NCBI GenBank assembly: GCA_963832945.1 | Contig: CAWHVV010000010.1 | Location: forward strand, 558,001-622,000 | Direction: 5' to 3' | Length of the DNA stretch: 64,000 bases | Source of the DNA: JAFEDN01 sp963832945 | Lineage (GTDB): Bacteria > Pseudomonadota > Gammaproteobacteria > Coxiellales > Coxiellaceae | Shown: positions 8,160 to 17,035 of the stretch, one piece after another | Layout: each line of letters starts with the position of its first letter | Numbering within the stretch: the stretch's first letter is position 1 | The notes under the pieces: model-generated | Databases searched by the model: none | The model's input: only the letters and a program-made list of their open reading frames with translations | Told to the model about the DNA's origin: nothing | Program-made: the position numbers and the translations under genes

Positions 8160-9161
8160 TTATGCGATTATATCTTCGACGGCCCTAACAGTATCAATCT
8201 TTTCTTCCCAGTTTAAAAGCATATCAATATCGGCCTGATAAATTTTCGAAATAACCGCTGGGGAAACGACTCTAAACCGCCGCTTTAAAGCACGGATAAA
8301 CATTTCGGCAACTACTTGTTGGCCACGCTGCATTCCTTGCTGCATTCCTTGCTGCATTCCTTGCTGCATTCCTTCTTGACGTCCTTTTATCAAGCCTACA
8401 CGTTCCGCTGATGTAATAAATCTTGCCATTTCATACTCCTCTTCAATTCGTTTAACTTCCTGGTGATATTCTAACATAAGTGATTCGGGTAATACTATTA
8501 GCCAATCAATAAATACATACAATTGAAAAACATCTTTTTTCTGCAATTTCCAATGATACAATTGACGTGTTAACGAAATTTTTGCAAGGAACCGGCTCCG
8601 CAGATTTTTAGAAGTTTCTAAAATAATTAATTGTATCAGTAAAACCAGCACAAATGGATTATTACTTTTTTCTAAAGTTTCGCGTTGGCTGGTAAAATCC
8701 AAAATTTTTATCAACAGAAAATTAATTTCAATCGAACATCCAAATATTGCCTGCTTATATTCATGGGGTCGCCAGTTTAAATCATTATCTGTTAAAATAG
8801 CAATGCTTAGAATGGGAACCTGATGACGATCGCTCAGGCGATAATTATAGACAAACATTCTTTGAGGAAACCCGATATCTCGCCGTCCCTGAACTTCAAG
8901 ATGGATAAGCATCCATTCCCCTTCCCTATCTTTAAGCCAGACTTTTATTAATTTATCCGCCAGTCGCCGACCCAGCCTGGCGCCGCGAGACACGGCATTT
9001 AATTCTTTGTCCAAACTTTCAAAGTTTTTAGACCAATCGATTTTTACAGAAATTTCGGCTAAACAGCATTCCATAAAATCCCGAAAATATAACTCAAGAA
9101 TATTTTTCCAAGGGGTATCGGCATCCATTCGAGGCATTTTTTCCAGATTGATCTTCATCAA
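8160..9161 (-). CDS. Rpn/YhgA-like PD-(D/E)XK nuclease family protein (DUF4351 tail)
   Basis: A 333-residue protein of the recombination-promoting nuclease / putative transposase YhgA-like group. The nuclease core is visible as WMLIHLEVQGRRD (about residues 80-95), giving the E-x-Q variant of the PD-(D/E)XK motif, and MFVYNYRLSDRH follows. Near residue 265 there is a GMQQ unit repeated four times, encoded by a 12-bp tandem repeat at about 8329-8377. The C-terminal segment LLNWEEKIDTVRAVEDI resembles DUF4351. Members make double-strand cuts that promote RecA-independent recombination (known for E. coli RpnA). It stands alone as an accessory gene. Confidence 0.75.
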   Translation of the reverse strand: MMKINLEKMPRMDADTPWKNILELYFRDFMECCLAEISVKIDWSKNFESLDKELNAVSRGARLGRRLADKLIKVWLKDREGEWMLIHLEVQGRRDIGFPQRMFVYNYRLSDRHQVPILSIAILTDNDLNWRPHEYKQAIFGCSIEINFLLIKILDFTSQRETLEKSNNPFVLVLLIQLIILETSKNLRSRFLAKISLTRQLYHWKLQKKDVFQLYVFIDWLIVLPESLMLEYHQEVKRIEEEYEMARFITSAERVGLIKGRQEGMQQGMQQGMQQGMQRGQQVVAEMFIRALKRRFRVVSPAVISKIYQADIDMLLNWEEKIDTVRAVEDIIA

Positions 9162-9203
9162 ACTATTCTTATCGAAAAGTTTGAGATTGCCAATACCGGG
9201 ATT

Positions 9204-9860
9204 TTATAATTCGAGCGAAGCTGCCTCTGCAAAACCCTCTGCACGTATGTGACAGGCGAGGCATCGGGTGCAGGGTTGGAAATCTCTAAGGGGATCATAG
9301 CAGGAAAAAGTCTGGGTAAAGTCAACATTCAGGCGCATGCCTTCGCGGATGATCCGGGCTTTATTCCAGTTTAACAGCGGCGTTAGAATTTGACAGCGAT
9401 TCCCTTCAACGCCGTTGCGTGTTCCCAAATGCGCGGCCTGTGCCATCGCCTCAAAAAATTCCGGGCGGCAATCCGGATAATTATTATAATCCTCGGCATT
9501 TGCTGCGAAAAAAATAGCATCCGCTTTCAGGACTTCCGCCCATCCTAATGCCAGAGAAAGAAAGATCATATTGCGGGCCGGCACATAAGTATTGACCCGC
9601 TCCTCTGAGGAGCCATCAACTGCGAGAGTAGGATCCGTTAATGCCGAACCTCCCCAAGAACCGATTTCACAACGAATCACACGATGCGCTACCGCACCTA
9701 TTTGCCCCGCTATTAATTTGGCACATTGAAGTTCGTGAACGTTACGCTGGTTGTAATCAACACTGAGTGCATAACAGGTAAATCCCTGCTCTCTGGCAAT
9801 AGCCAGACAAACGCTGGAGTCTATGCCTCCCGACAATAAAACAACTGCTTTTTGAACCAT
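9204..9860 (-). CDS. queC: 7-cyano-7-deazaguanine synthase
   Basis: Makes preQ0 from 7-carboxy-7-deazaguanine, ammonia and ATP in queuosine synthesis. At 218 residues it has the normal length. The PP-loop SGGIDSSV lies at the N-terminus, followed by YVPARNMIFLS and YNNYPDCRPEFF; the zinc-binding cysteines are in CYDPL and CTRCLACHIR near the C-terminus. It lies 2 bases downstream of the end of queE on the same strand, so both probably form one queuosine operon. Confidence 0.95.
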   Translation of the reverse strand: MVQKAVVLLSGGIDSSVCLAIAREQGFTCYALSVDYNQRNVHELQCAKLIAGQIGAVAHRVIRCEIGSWGGSALTDPTLAVDGSSEERVNTYVPARNMIFLSLALGWAEVLKADAIFFAANAEDYNNYPDCRPEFFEAMAQAAHLGTRNGVEGNRCQILTPLLNWNKARIIREGMRLNVDFTQTFSCYDPLRDFQPCTRCLACHIRAEGFAEAASLEL

Positions 9861-9862
9861 AT

Positions 9863-10514
9863 TTATTTCCCGGGAATATCTCCCCAGATAGTTTTATGAA
9901 GCTGGATCTGTAATCGCACCGGCAAACGGTCTCGTAAAATCCATTCTGCCAATTGCCTGGGCTGAACCTGTTGATAGCTCGGTGAAAATAATACCTGCAC
10001 TTGTGATACCAATGTATGTTCAGTAACAACCCCCTTCGCCCATTCATAATCCTCTGTAATCACAAATCACTAATTTAATCTGATCATGGGGTAACAAAAA
10101 GGCTAAATTATTCCAGAGATTACGTTTACACTCTCCTGAGCCGGGGGTCTTTAGATCCAATACTTTAATAACGCGAGGATCCACACCGGAAATATCCAGC
10201 GCACCACTGGTTTCCAGAGAAACCTGATAACCCTGATCACAAAGATGGGTTAATAGCGTCAAACATTCCCGTTGAGCCAGGGGTTCACCGCCCGTCACAC
10301 ACACATAGCGGGAATTATATTGGGCAACCTGTCGCAGGATTTCAGTGATGGCAAGCGACTGTCCGCCCTGAAAGGCGTATGCAGTATCACAATACTGGCA
10401 ACGCAAAGGACATCCTGTTAAGCGCACAAACACCGTAGGCCAGCCTACTGAATCGCTTTCTCCCTGAATGGAATAAAAAATTTCCGTAACACGTAACGAC
10501 TGAACATTGAGCAT
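9863..10514 (-). pseudogene. queE: 7-carboxy-7-deazaguanine synthase, one frameshift
   Basis: QueE is the radical-SAM enzyme that makes 7-carboxy-7-deazaguanine from carboxytetrahydropterin. The N-terminal two thirds are intact: IFYSIQGES, then the CxxxCxxC cluster motif as CPLRCQYCD, and VTGGEPL. After KLVICD at about 10062 the frame shifts by one base. The remainder continues in the next frame as EDYEWAKGVVTEHTLV to KTIWGDIPGK, with no loss of family similarity. Removing one T near 10062 would restore a protein of about 216 residues. It is a recent pseudogene or a sequencing error. It is followed by queC. Confidence 0.85.
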
Positions 10515-10549
10515 GATTTAATACTGTTACTGACTTATAAAATAAATCA

Positions 10550-10706
10550 CCCTTATAAAAAAATAATTTTCGTAGAAAATTCTCTGCGCGATGGGGGATC
10601 GCAAGGGGGAGAATCCCGATTCTCCCCCTTCATTCCGAGCATCGGCTCCGCCGAGCGCAGGATAAAAACAGGAAGCAATTTTCGCTGTACTCAGCGGGAA
10701 TTGCTG
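10550..10706. repeat. Palindromic element PE, copy 2
   Basis: A complete copy in the cpoB-queE gap: leader CACCCTTATAAAA, GCGATGGGGGATCGCAAGGG, the GGGGGAG hairpin with a 10-base variable loop, CATCGGCTCCGCCGAGCGCA, and the terminal CGCTGTACTCAGCG hairpin. It provides the final SNSR residues and the TGA stop of cpoB. Confidence 0.9.
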
Positions 10707-11560
10707 GCATTCAGTTGCTGTAGTTGAATAGAGGCCAGTTGGGCGGCGGAACTGCCTGGATAACTATTCATGATAGCTCTCAGTTCCTGGCGAGCCTGAT
10801 CCGTATTGCCCTGTTGGGCATGCAGAATAGCCAGTTTTAACTGCGCATCTGCGGCTTTACCCGATGTTGAATATTGAGTGATGACCAGGTTAAGCTCCTT
10901 TTCGGCCTGGGTCAGGTTTTTCTGCTGAAAATAAATATCTCCCAGCCAATAATGCGCGTTCGCCACAAACTGACCATCGGGATGACGCAGCAGGTAATCT
11001 TTAAAAGCGACAGCGGATTGATCATATTGTTTATTCGATAACAAACTAAATGCCTGCTCATAAGCCGCTGCATCGGTTTGAGGTGGAATTGCGCTAGGCC
11101 TGGCGTCACTGGGAGGCGCTTTAGCCACGGTAAGGATAGCAGGATTCGGGGGACTCTGGGAGAAAGGAGGCACCGCGGGCAACGCTTCCACACGTTGTTG
11201 CTGCTGGCTCATTCGGTCCAACTGATGTTCCAGGCTTTGTACTCGGCCACTTAACTGTTGCACCTGCTGCTGCAACTCGGCAATTTGCTGAGGCAGATTC
11301 ATACTGATCAGATTATTAACCTGTTGCTCAACACGAGAGACACGTTCAGGTATCGGCAAGGCAGACGCGTCCACCGTAGGCAACGGTGGAACGCCATTAT
11401 TATCCCGGGATGACCTGGGAGCCTGTTCAGGCGCATAGCCTCCCTGCGAAAGATCGAACACAGGGGCTGCCGGTTGAGTCGCCAGGACAACCCCTGGTAA
11501 ACAGCTCAATACAATTCCCAAACTTCCCAGCCGCCAACATTCGATCTTATTTTTGAACAT
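10691..11560 (-). CDS. cpoB: Tol-Pal system protein, cell-division coordinator
   Basis: A periplasmic TolA-binding protein (YbgF) that links outer-membrane constriction with PBP1b activity in E. coli. Residues 1-27 form a signal peptide ending VVLATQ. About residues 75-120 are a Gln/Leu-rich coiled coil (IAELQQQVQQLSGRVQSLEH) that trimerises. Residues 165-285 hold three TPR units (YEQAFSLLSNKQYDQ, ANAHYWLGDIYFQQKNL, AQLKLAILHAQQGNTDQA). Its start overlaps the pal stop by 14 bp. The C-terminal SNSR and stop derive from the adjoining PE repeat. Confidence 0.92.
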   Translation of the reverse strand: MFKNKIECWRLGSLGIVLSCLPGVVLATQPAAPVFDLSQGGYAPEQAPRSSRDNNGVPPLPTVDASALPIPERVSRVEQQVNNLISMNLPQQIAELQQQVQQLSGRVQSLEHQLDRMSQQQQRVEALPAVPPFSQSPPNPAILTVAKAPPSDARPSAIPPQTDAAAYEQAFSLLSNKQYDQSAVAFKDYLLRHPDGQFVANAHYWLGDIYFQQKNLTQAEKELNLVITQYSTSGKAADAQLKLAILHAQQGNTDQARQELRAIMNSYPGSSAAQLASIQLQQLNASNSR

Positions 11561-12089
11561 AAATCAATTCAACGCGGCGGTTCAGGCTCCATGCCCGTTC
11601 GTTGTTACCACTCACTGCCGGATGTTCTTTACCATAGCTCACCAATTTAATTTGATTGGGATTAACACCCTGCTGTTTTAATACGCTCTCAACGGCTTTT
11701 GCACGGCGCCAACCTAATGCGACGTTATATTCGCGGCTGCCGCGATCATCGGCATTACCTTCCAGACGCACCCGGGCGTTTCGGTGTTGCACGAGGTAAT
11801 TCGCCTGCACAGTAATGGCGCGCATGTCGCTTGCGCTGACACCACTTTGATCGTATGAGAAGTAATAAACCTGATGGGATGGCGCTGACAACGAATTCAC
11901 GTGTCGTTCGCCGACCATACCACCGCCTTCAACATCGGCGCCATTCAATCCACCCTTTTGGCCTATCGGGTAAGCTTTCGCCCCAGCTTCAGCACCCTCT
12001 GGTGGCAGATTAGGATTTTGCGCAGAATGACACGCCGCCAAAGCGATAGCAAAACCAGATACCGCAGCGACTTTTAACAATTTCTTCAT
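11547..12089 (-). CDS. pal: Peptidoglycan-associated lipoprotein
   Basis: An outer-membrane lipoprotein of 180 residues that ties the outer membrane to peptidoglycan and binds TolB. A lipoprotein signal with lipobox LAAC lies at residues 17-20. The OmpA-like peptidoglycan-binding domain covers about 75-178, with GNADDRGSREYN, ALGWRRAKAVESVL and RAWSLNRRVELIY, including the Asp and Arg that contact diaminopimelate. It is encoded between tolB and cpoB in the usual tol-pal order. Confidence 0.95.
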   Translation of the reverse strand: MKKLLKVAAVSGFAIALAACHSAQNPNLPPEGAEAGAKAYPIGQKGGLNGADVEGGGMVGERHVNSLSAPSHQVYYFSYDQSGVSASDMRAITVQANYLVQHRNARVRLEGNADDRGSREYNVALGWRRAKAVESVLKQQGVNPNQIKLVSYGKEHPAVSGNNERAWSLNRRVELIYVQK

Positions 12090-12172
12090 AAGATAAAGTC
12101 TCCTTCAAAAAAAATTTAAATTAGTAACAACACGAGTACACACCCCCCTCTCCATTTGAACGAAAAATTTCC

Positions 12173-13447
12173 TCAAGTGGTGAAGGGCGACCAGGCCGGT
12201 TCCTGCACTGTACCTGCTCTTGCCGGCAAACGCAATTTGATCCGTCCATCGATCGAAACCGCTTCTAAGACACCGCGTCCCTGATATTGAGTAGCATATA
12301 ACACCATTTTTCCGTTGGGTGCAAGGCTTGGCGACTCATCTGCGCCACTATCCGTTAAAATGGCTAACTTTCCAGAGGTTAAGTCTATTTTCGCAACCCC
12401 AAACGAATTGCCCTCCCGATGCATGACTACAAGGGAACGCCCTCCTGGAAGCAAGGATGCGCGGGCATTATAATTGCCTTGCCAGGTCAGCCGCGTGATC
12501 GCTCCGGTACTAAAATCGTAACGGAAAATTTGTGGTCCACCGGCACGGTCAGAGGTGAAAATAAGCGAACGGCCATCCGCGGACCAGCGAGGCTCCGTAT
12601 CTATCGAATAACCAGTGGTCAACTGCCGCAAATGCAGCGTCGTTAAATCAACCGTATAAATTTTAGGGCTGCCGCTTCTTGTCAATACAACAGCCATCTG
12701 GGAGCCATCCGGTGAGAAGGCCGGAGCGCCATTAATACCATCAAAGCTTGAGACGAGGTGGCGTTGACCGGTATGAATATTTTGCAGGTAAACCGAGGCA
12801 CGGTGCTCCTCGAAAGAGACGTAGGCAATTTTCTGGCCATTGGGCGACCATGTTGGAGACATGATAGGTTCCGATGAAACCAGCAGAGTTTGTGGATTAA
12901 AACCATCCGCATCGGCAACTTCCAAAGCATAAACGGGGGGGGAATTTGCTGGCCATTGCCTGAGTATATAGGCAATTTTGGTATTAAAAATACCGCGAAT
13001 GCCAGTGAGTTGCTGGTAAACGATATCGCTGATGCTATGGGATAGTTGACGAAGGTCCGCCTGCCTGACCTGAAAAATCTTCGACAACAGGACCGGTGCT
13101 CCCGCGCCGGGTGAACTAAAGGCGCTGCGAAGCTGAATTGAAACGGAATAACTATCCGGTTCCCCCGTTGAAGCCACGCTGCCCTGAAGCACATAATCGG
13201 CCAGGCCGGGAGCCACCACCTGAAATTGCCCGCTGTTATTAAGATCTCTCTGCACCACTTCTTCAATGGTATGCCCGCCGGCCACGGTAACGGCGGCGCC
13301 ACTAAACGGAGTTATCGCTATCGGAATTGCCTGATTCATCCCCTGCGTCAGTTCCATGTATAATTCGGCTTGTGCCGGGCTTGCAGCCAGCCAAAGCATG
13401 ACGCAGACACCAATGACTAAAATAAATGAGTATATACGCTTTTTCAT
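12173..13447 (-). CDS. tolB: Tol-Pal system beta-propeller protein
   Basis: A periplasmic TolB of 424 residues. Signal peptide 1-27 (ending SPAQA). The N-terminal alpha/beta domain is followed by a six-bladed propeller with PD40 repeats: SPTWSPNGQKIAYVSFE, GAPAFSPDGSQMAVV, EPRWSADGRSLIFTSDR, and SPSLAPNGKMVLYAT. The family passes Pal between TolA and the cell wall. It is separated from tolA upstream by two tandem palindromic repeats, an unusual interruption of this operon. Confidence 0.95.
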   Translation of the reverse strand: MKKRIYSFILVIGVCVMLWLAASPAQAELYMELTQGMNQAIPIAITPFSGAAVTVAGGHTIEEVVQRDLNNSGQFQVVAPGLADYVLQGSVASTGEPDSYSVSIQLRSAFSSPGAGAPVLLSKIFQVRQADLRQLSHSISDIVYQQLTGIRGIFNTKIAYILRQWPANSPPVYALEVADADGFNPQTLLVSSEPIMSPTWSPNGQKIAYVSFEEHRASVYLQNIHTGQRHLVSSFDGINGAPAFSPDGSQMAVVLTRSGSPKIYTVDLTTLHLRQLTTGYSIDTEPRWSADGRSLIFTSDRAGGPQIFRYDFSTGAITRLTWQGNYNARASLLPGGRSLVVMHREGNSFGVAKIDLTSGKLAILTDSGADESPSLAPNGKMVLYATQYQGRGVLEAVSIDGRIKLRLPARAGTVQEPAWSPFTT

Positions 13448-13487
13448 GATACGAATGTTATCTTTTTATTGCCAAAAATTCAATCTC

Positions 13488-13634
13488 CAGCAATTCCCGC
13501 TGAGTACAGCGGCAATTGCTTCCTATTTATATCCTGCGCTCGGCGGAGCCGATGCTCGGAATGAAGGGGGAGCGCTGCGCGCTGCTCCCCCTTGCGATCC
13601 CCCATCGCGTAAGGTATTTTCTGCGCAAAATCTG
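13488..13634. repeat. Palindromic element PE, copy 3 (tandem with copy 4)
   Basis: A complete copy: CCCGCTGAGTACAGCGG hairpin, TATATCCTGCGCTCGGCGGA block, a GGGGGAG hairpin with the 12-base CGCTGCGCGCTG-type loop, then GATCCCCCATCGCGTAAGG. It lies between tolA and tolB, with copy 4 directly adjacent in the same orientation. Confidence 0.9.
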
Positions 13635-13785
13635 AAATTCCAATTCCCGCTGAGTACAGCGGCAATTGCTTCCTATTTATATCCTGCGCTCGGCGGAGCC
13701 GATGCTCGGAATGAAGGGGGAGAAACGCTGCGCAACTCCCCCTTACGATCCTCCATAGCGTAAGGTATTTTCTGCGAAAAATCTG
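13635..13785. repeat. Palindromic element PE, copy 4
   Basis: The second tandem copy, nearly identical to copy 3 over its first 90 bases and different in the variable hairpin loop (AAACGCTGCGCAA). It ends two bases before the tolA stop codon. The two copies fill the 340-base tolA-tolB gap, and I see no other signal there. Confidence 0.9.
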
Positions 13786-13787
13786 AT

Positions 13788-14870
13788 TTAGTGTGTAATG
13801 TCCTGGGGAGTCATTTTTAAAGTAAAATGCCGAAAAGGGGCAAACACAGAAGGGTTTCCGGGAACCGGCAGAGGCGAGGCTTTGTAAATAGCCGTTTCCG
13901 CCGCGCGATCTAATGCAGGATTACCGCTACTACGAACCAGCCGGGCACTGGAAACAACGCCTTCCGGTGTCAGGTTAATGGTAAACACACAGGAAATAGT
14001 GGGGTCAGCGCCCTCCGGAATTAACCACTGATTACCAATTGCCATTAAAATTCGGGCACGGAATTGATCAATAATACCCTGCATTTGCCGTGCGATAATC
14101 AACTGTTGCTGCTCATTAGCGATCTGCTGTTGCAAGAGCTGTTGCTGTAAGGCATCCTGCTGTGCCGTCAATTCTGTCTGTTTTTGTTGGGCTGCAGCAA
14201 GGTCATTTTGTTTTTTAAGAGCCAACGCTTTTTCATGAGCTATCTGCTGTTGTTTAAGCGCCTCGGCTTTTGCCAAAGCTTCCTGCTGTTTTTTGATCGC
14301 TAATTCCTTGGCCTGAGCAGCTTCCTGCTGCTTTTTGATCATTAATTCCTTCGCCTGAGCTTCCTGCTGTTTTTTAAGGGCCAGCGCCTTTGTCTGAAGC
14401 TCCTGCTGCTGCTTTTGCGCTTGTGCGAGCGCCTGGGCCTGCTGCTGCTGTTGAACTTTTAATTGCGCCAGGCGCTGCTGTTCCTCCTGGGCCTGTCTTT
14501 CAGCAAGCTGTTGTTGGCGCAAGGCTTTTTGTTGTTCAGTCTTAATTTCAGCCAAACGTTGCTCCTCGGCCAATTTTGCATGTTGCGCAATCTCCGCCTG
14601 GGTCTGTAATTCGTGCACTTTTTGCTGCTGTTCGGCCTGTTGCCGGGCTTCACGAGATTGTATCGTCTGTATTTGCGCGGCTATCTGTCCTGCATCCAAC
14701 ACCGCAGCATGTATTAACGGCTGGGTATTCGATCGGGAAGCATTCAGGCGATAGGATGAAACGGGAGCTACCACGATTAACAGTACAATAATACCCAGAT
14801 GTAATACGACAGAAATCATAAAAGGCAAACTGAACTTTTGTTGGGAATATAATCGAATAGGGTCTTTCAT
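13788..14870 (-). CDS. tolA: Tol-Pal system protein TolA
   Basis: An inner-membrane anchored energy-transducing protein of about 360 residues. I chose the ATG at 14870 (MKDPIRL) because GGAG lies six bases upstream; an upstream TTG extends it by four codons. A transmembrane helix (about residues 17-36, FMISVVLHLGIIVLLIV) is followed by a very long Gln/Lys/Ala-rich helix (about 75-255) with repeated LKKQQEAQAKEL-like units, and a C-terminal TonB-like domain (FRARILMAIGNQWLIPEGA, RSSGNPALDRAAETAI). tolQ and tolR are not next to it; priA lies directly upstream instead. Confidence 0.93.
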   Translation of the reverse strand: MKDPIRLYSQQKFSLPFMISVVLHLGIIVLLIVVAPVSSYRLNASRSNTQPLIHAAVLDAGQIAAQIQTIQSREARQQAEQQQKVHELQTQAEIAQHAKLAEEQRLAEIKTEQQKALRQQQLAERQAQEEQQRLAQLKVQQQQQAQALAQAQKQQQELQTKALALKKQQEAQAKELMIKKQQEAAQAKELAIKKQQEALAKAEALKQQQIAHEKALALKKQNDLAAAQQKQTELTAQQDALQQQLLQQQIANEQQQLIIARQMQGIIDQFRARILMAIGNQWLIPEGADPTISCVFTINLTPEGVVSSARLVRSSGNPALDRAAETAIYKASPLPVPGNPSVFAPFRHFTLKMTPQDITH

Positions 14871-14891
14871 TAAAAACTCCAAGGATCTAAA

Positions 14892-16904
14892 TTAGACAAG
14901 TTCCTGCGGATCGATATCCAGAGACCACCGCACTTTATTAGCCATTTTAACACGGTTAATACCCGGAACCCAGAGGCGGAGCGCATTCTGTAATTCAGAG
15001 CGATTAGCCGCCTGCAATAATAATTGACCACGGAAACGACCGGCGCATCGCTCCATGGGGGCCGGAATAGGTCCTAATAGTTCAATCCGGTTTCCTGAAA
15101 TGAGAACTTCCAGGTTCGTCTTTGCCGCGGCGAGAAACTCCTGAGTTGTTTCCCGTTGATTGGCCTCGGCGCGCAATAAGGCTAGAAAAGCGAAAGGCGG
15201 CAATAAAGTTTGCCGGCGTTCAGCCAGTACTGCCTCTGCAAAACGGGTATAACCTGATTTCAGTAAGAGCTGCAAGTGCGCATGATCGGGATGGTGAGTC
15301 TGGATAATCACTTCCCCGGTGCGCGCCGTACGGCCAGCGCGTCCCCCAACCTGAACTAACAGTTGCGCCATTCTCTCAAGGCCACGAAAATCGATGCTAT
15401 ACAATCCACTGTCGGCGTCGACGATGGCCACCAGCGTTAATCCCGGAAAATGATGACCCTTGGCCAGCATTTGAGTGCCAATTAAAATTTGTGCCTGTTG
15501 TTCATGCACTTTTGCCAACAATTTTTCAATACTGCCGCGTTGCCGGGCACTGTCGCGATCAATGCGTACGCACTGATATTGTGGAAAAAATTCTGCAATC
15601 ACCTGCTCGATACGTTCCGTGCCTTGTCCGGCCGTTATCAGCTCGGGATAACGGCATTGTTCACATTTTTCAGGCGGCCGCCTGGCGGCGCCGCAATGAT
15701 GACAATGTAAATATTTGGGGTGTAAGTGCAGAGTTAACCGGGCGTCGCAACGACTGCATTTCGCCATCCAGCCGCAATGATGACACATAAGCACCGCGGC
15801 AAATCCGCGCCGGTTTAAAAATAATAATACCTGGCTGCCGCTGGTGAGATGTTCACGCATTTTATCCAATAAGGGTCGGCTCAAACCGCCGGTTAAACGT
15901 TTATCGCGTAAATTAACCAGACTGACTCGCGGGGGTTTAGCCTCACCTGCCCGTTGCGGCAAAGACAAATGGATGTATTTTTGATTTTTAGCGTTATGCA
16001 GAGTTTCCATGGAAGGCGTCGCCGAACCCAGAACCACAGGAATATTTTCCAAACGTCCACGGACGATAGCTAAATCGCGGGCTGAATAGCGCAAATTACT
16101 TTGTTGTTTGAAAGACAGGTCATGTTCTTCATCGAGAATAATTATCCCCGGATTCAATAATGGAATAAAAATCGCGGAGCGGGTGCCAATCACAATAGCT
16201 GCCAATCCCTGGCGCGCCTGCAGCCAGCCGGTCAGACGTTTTTTATCCGATAAATCTGAATGCAAAAGTACGACAGGTACGTTAAAACGTTGCGAAAAAC
16301 GCGCCACTGTCTGTGGAGTCAGTCCAATCTCAGGCACCAGTACCAATACCTGTTTGCCAATCGCCAGGAGCGCGGCGATACTTTGAAAATAAACTTCGGT
16401 TTTGCCACTTCCCGTGATACCGTCCAACAAAAAAGTTTGAAATCCTCGCGCTGCGGTGATCGAATCTACGGCCTGTTGTTGATGGGGATTCAGTATCAAT
16501 GCCGCGTCCTGCAGTATTTCAGTATACCGCCATGTTTCTGCAACTAATATTGGGCAATCTTTTCCCTGCCGCAATGCTTTCGGCATGGCCTGGGCAATTG
16601 TTTCACCCAGCGGATAATGATAATAATCGCTGGCCCATTCGCACAAGGCGAGCACTGTGGGCGTAATGACCGGCTGGTCATCGAGCCGCGCAGTGGCGTT
16701 TTTTAACTTATCGCGTGCGACACTGGCGTTTGCCTTAACGCCCATCAGCACCGCCGTCAAAGAACGGCGGCCAAACGGCGCCTGAATTCTGATTCCAGGC
16801 TGCCAAACTTCCGGGTGATGAGCGCCCTCCGGAGGCAAATAATCAAAACGCTGCCACATCCGGGCAGGAACCGCCAGCTCAAGAATATAATCAGAACATT
16901 CCAT
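14892..16904 (-). CDS. priA: Primosomal protein N' (replication restart helicase)
   Basis: PriA recognises stalled forks and reloads the replicative helicase. The protein has about 670 residues. It shows a Walker A motif GITGSGKTEVYF, the DEEHD box (IILDEEHDLSFKQ), a zinc-binding region with eight cysteines in pairs (CHHCGWMAKCSRC and CHHCGAARRPPEKCEQC), and helicase motifs V/VI (GTQMLAKGHHFPGLTLV, QVGGRAGR). I chose the ATG at 16904 (MECSDYIL) rather than an upstream TTG, since the longer N-terminus would lie partly in a PE repeat. It is followed closely by tolA (22 bp). Confidence 0.95.
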   Translation of the reverse strand: MECSDYILELAVPARMWQRFDYLPPEGAHHPEVWQPGIRIQAPFGRRSLTAVLMGVKANASVARDKLKNATARLDDQPVITPTVLALCEWASDYYHYPLGETIAQAMPKALRQGKDCPILVAETWRYTEILQDAALILNPHQQQAVDSITAARGFQTFLLDGITGSGKTEVYFQSIAALLAIGKQVLVLVPEIGLTPQTVARFSQRFNVPVVLLHSDLSDKKRLTGWLQARQGLAAIVIGTRSAIFIPLLNPGIIILDEEHDLSFKQQSNLRYSARDLAIVRGRLENIPVVLGSATPSMETLHNAKNQKYIHLSLPQRAGEAKPPRVSLVNLRDKRLTGGLSRPLLDKMREHLTSGSQVLLFLNRRGFAAVLMCHHCGWMAKCSRCDARLTLHLHPKYLHCHHCGAARRPPEKCEQCRYPELITAGQGTERIEQVIAEFFPQYQCVRIDRDSARQRGSIEKLLAKVHEQQAQILIGTQMLAKGHHFPGLTLVAIVDADSGLYSIDFRGLERMAQLLVQVGGRAGRTARTGEVIIQTHHPDHAHLQLLLKSGYTRFAEAVLAERRQTLLPPFAFLALLRAEANQRETTQEFLAAAKTNLEVLISGNRIELLGPIPAPMERCAGRFRGQLLLQAANRSELQNALRLWVPGINRVKMANKVRWSLDIDPQELV

Positions 16905-16918
16905 CAATCCATAATATC

Positions 16919-16975
16919 GCAGCAATTATCGCTGAGTACAGCGATAATTGCTGCTCCTATTTATATCCCGCGCTC
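16919..16975. repeat. Palindromic element PE, copy 5 (truncated)
   Basis: Only the terminal hairpin (AATTATCGCTGAGTACAGCG) and the start of the TATATCCCGCGCTCG block remain. It lies directly upstream of priA, so it forms part of the priA 5' region. Confidence 0.75.
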
Positions 16976-16996
16976 GATTGACTCGGACTTCTTATT

Positions 16997-17021
16997 CCCT
17001 CTCCCACTTGTGGGAGAGGGG
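16997..17021. repeat. Short GC-rich hairpin
   Basis: CCCTCTCCCACTTGTGGGAG continued by AGGG forms an 11-bp stem after the stop of the unknown gene at 17036. The same CCCTCTCC/GGAGAGGG theme recurs at 37425 and 48193. There is no T-run; it could act as a weak terminator. Confidence 0.4.
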
Positions 17022-17035
17022 GGAATCGGTCAGAA

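Noticed and set aside
8329..8377. 12-bp repeats as a CRISPR or VNTR outside genes
   Set aside because: They lie within an intact coding frame and encode the GMQQ units.
13488..13785. Tandem repeats as a CRISPR array
   Set aside because: Only two units of about 150 bp, no spacers, no cas genes; the same unit is dispersed elsewhere.
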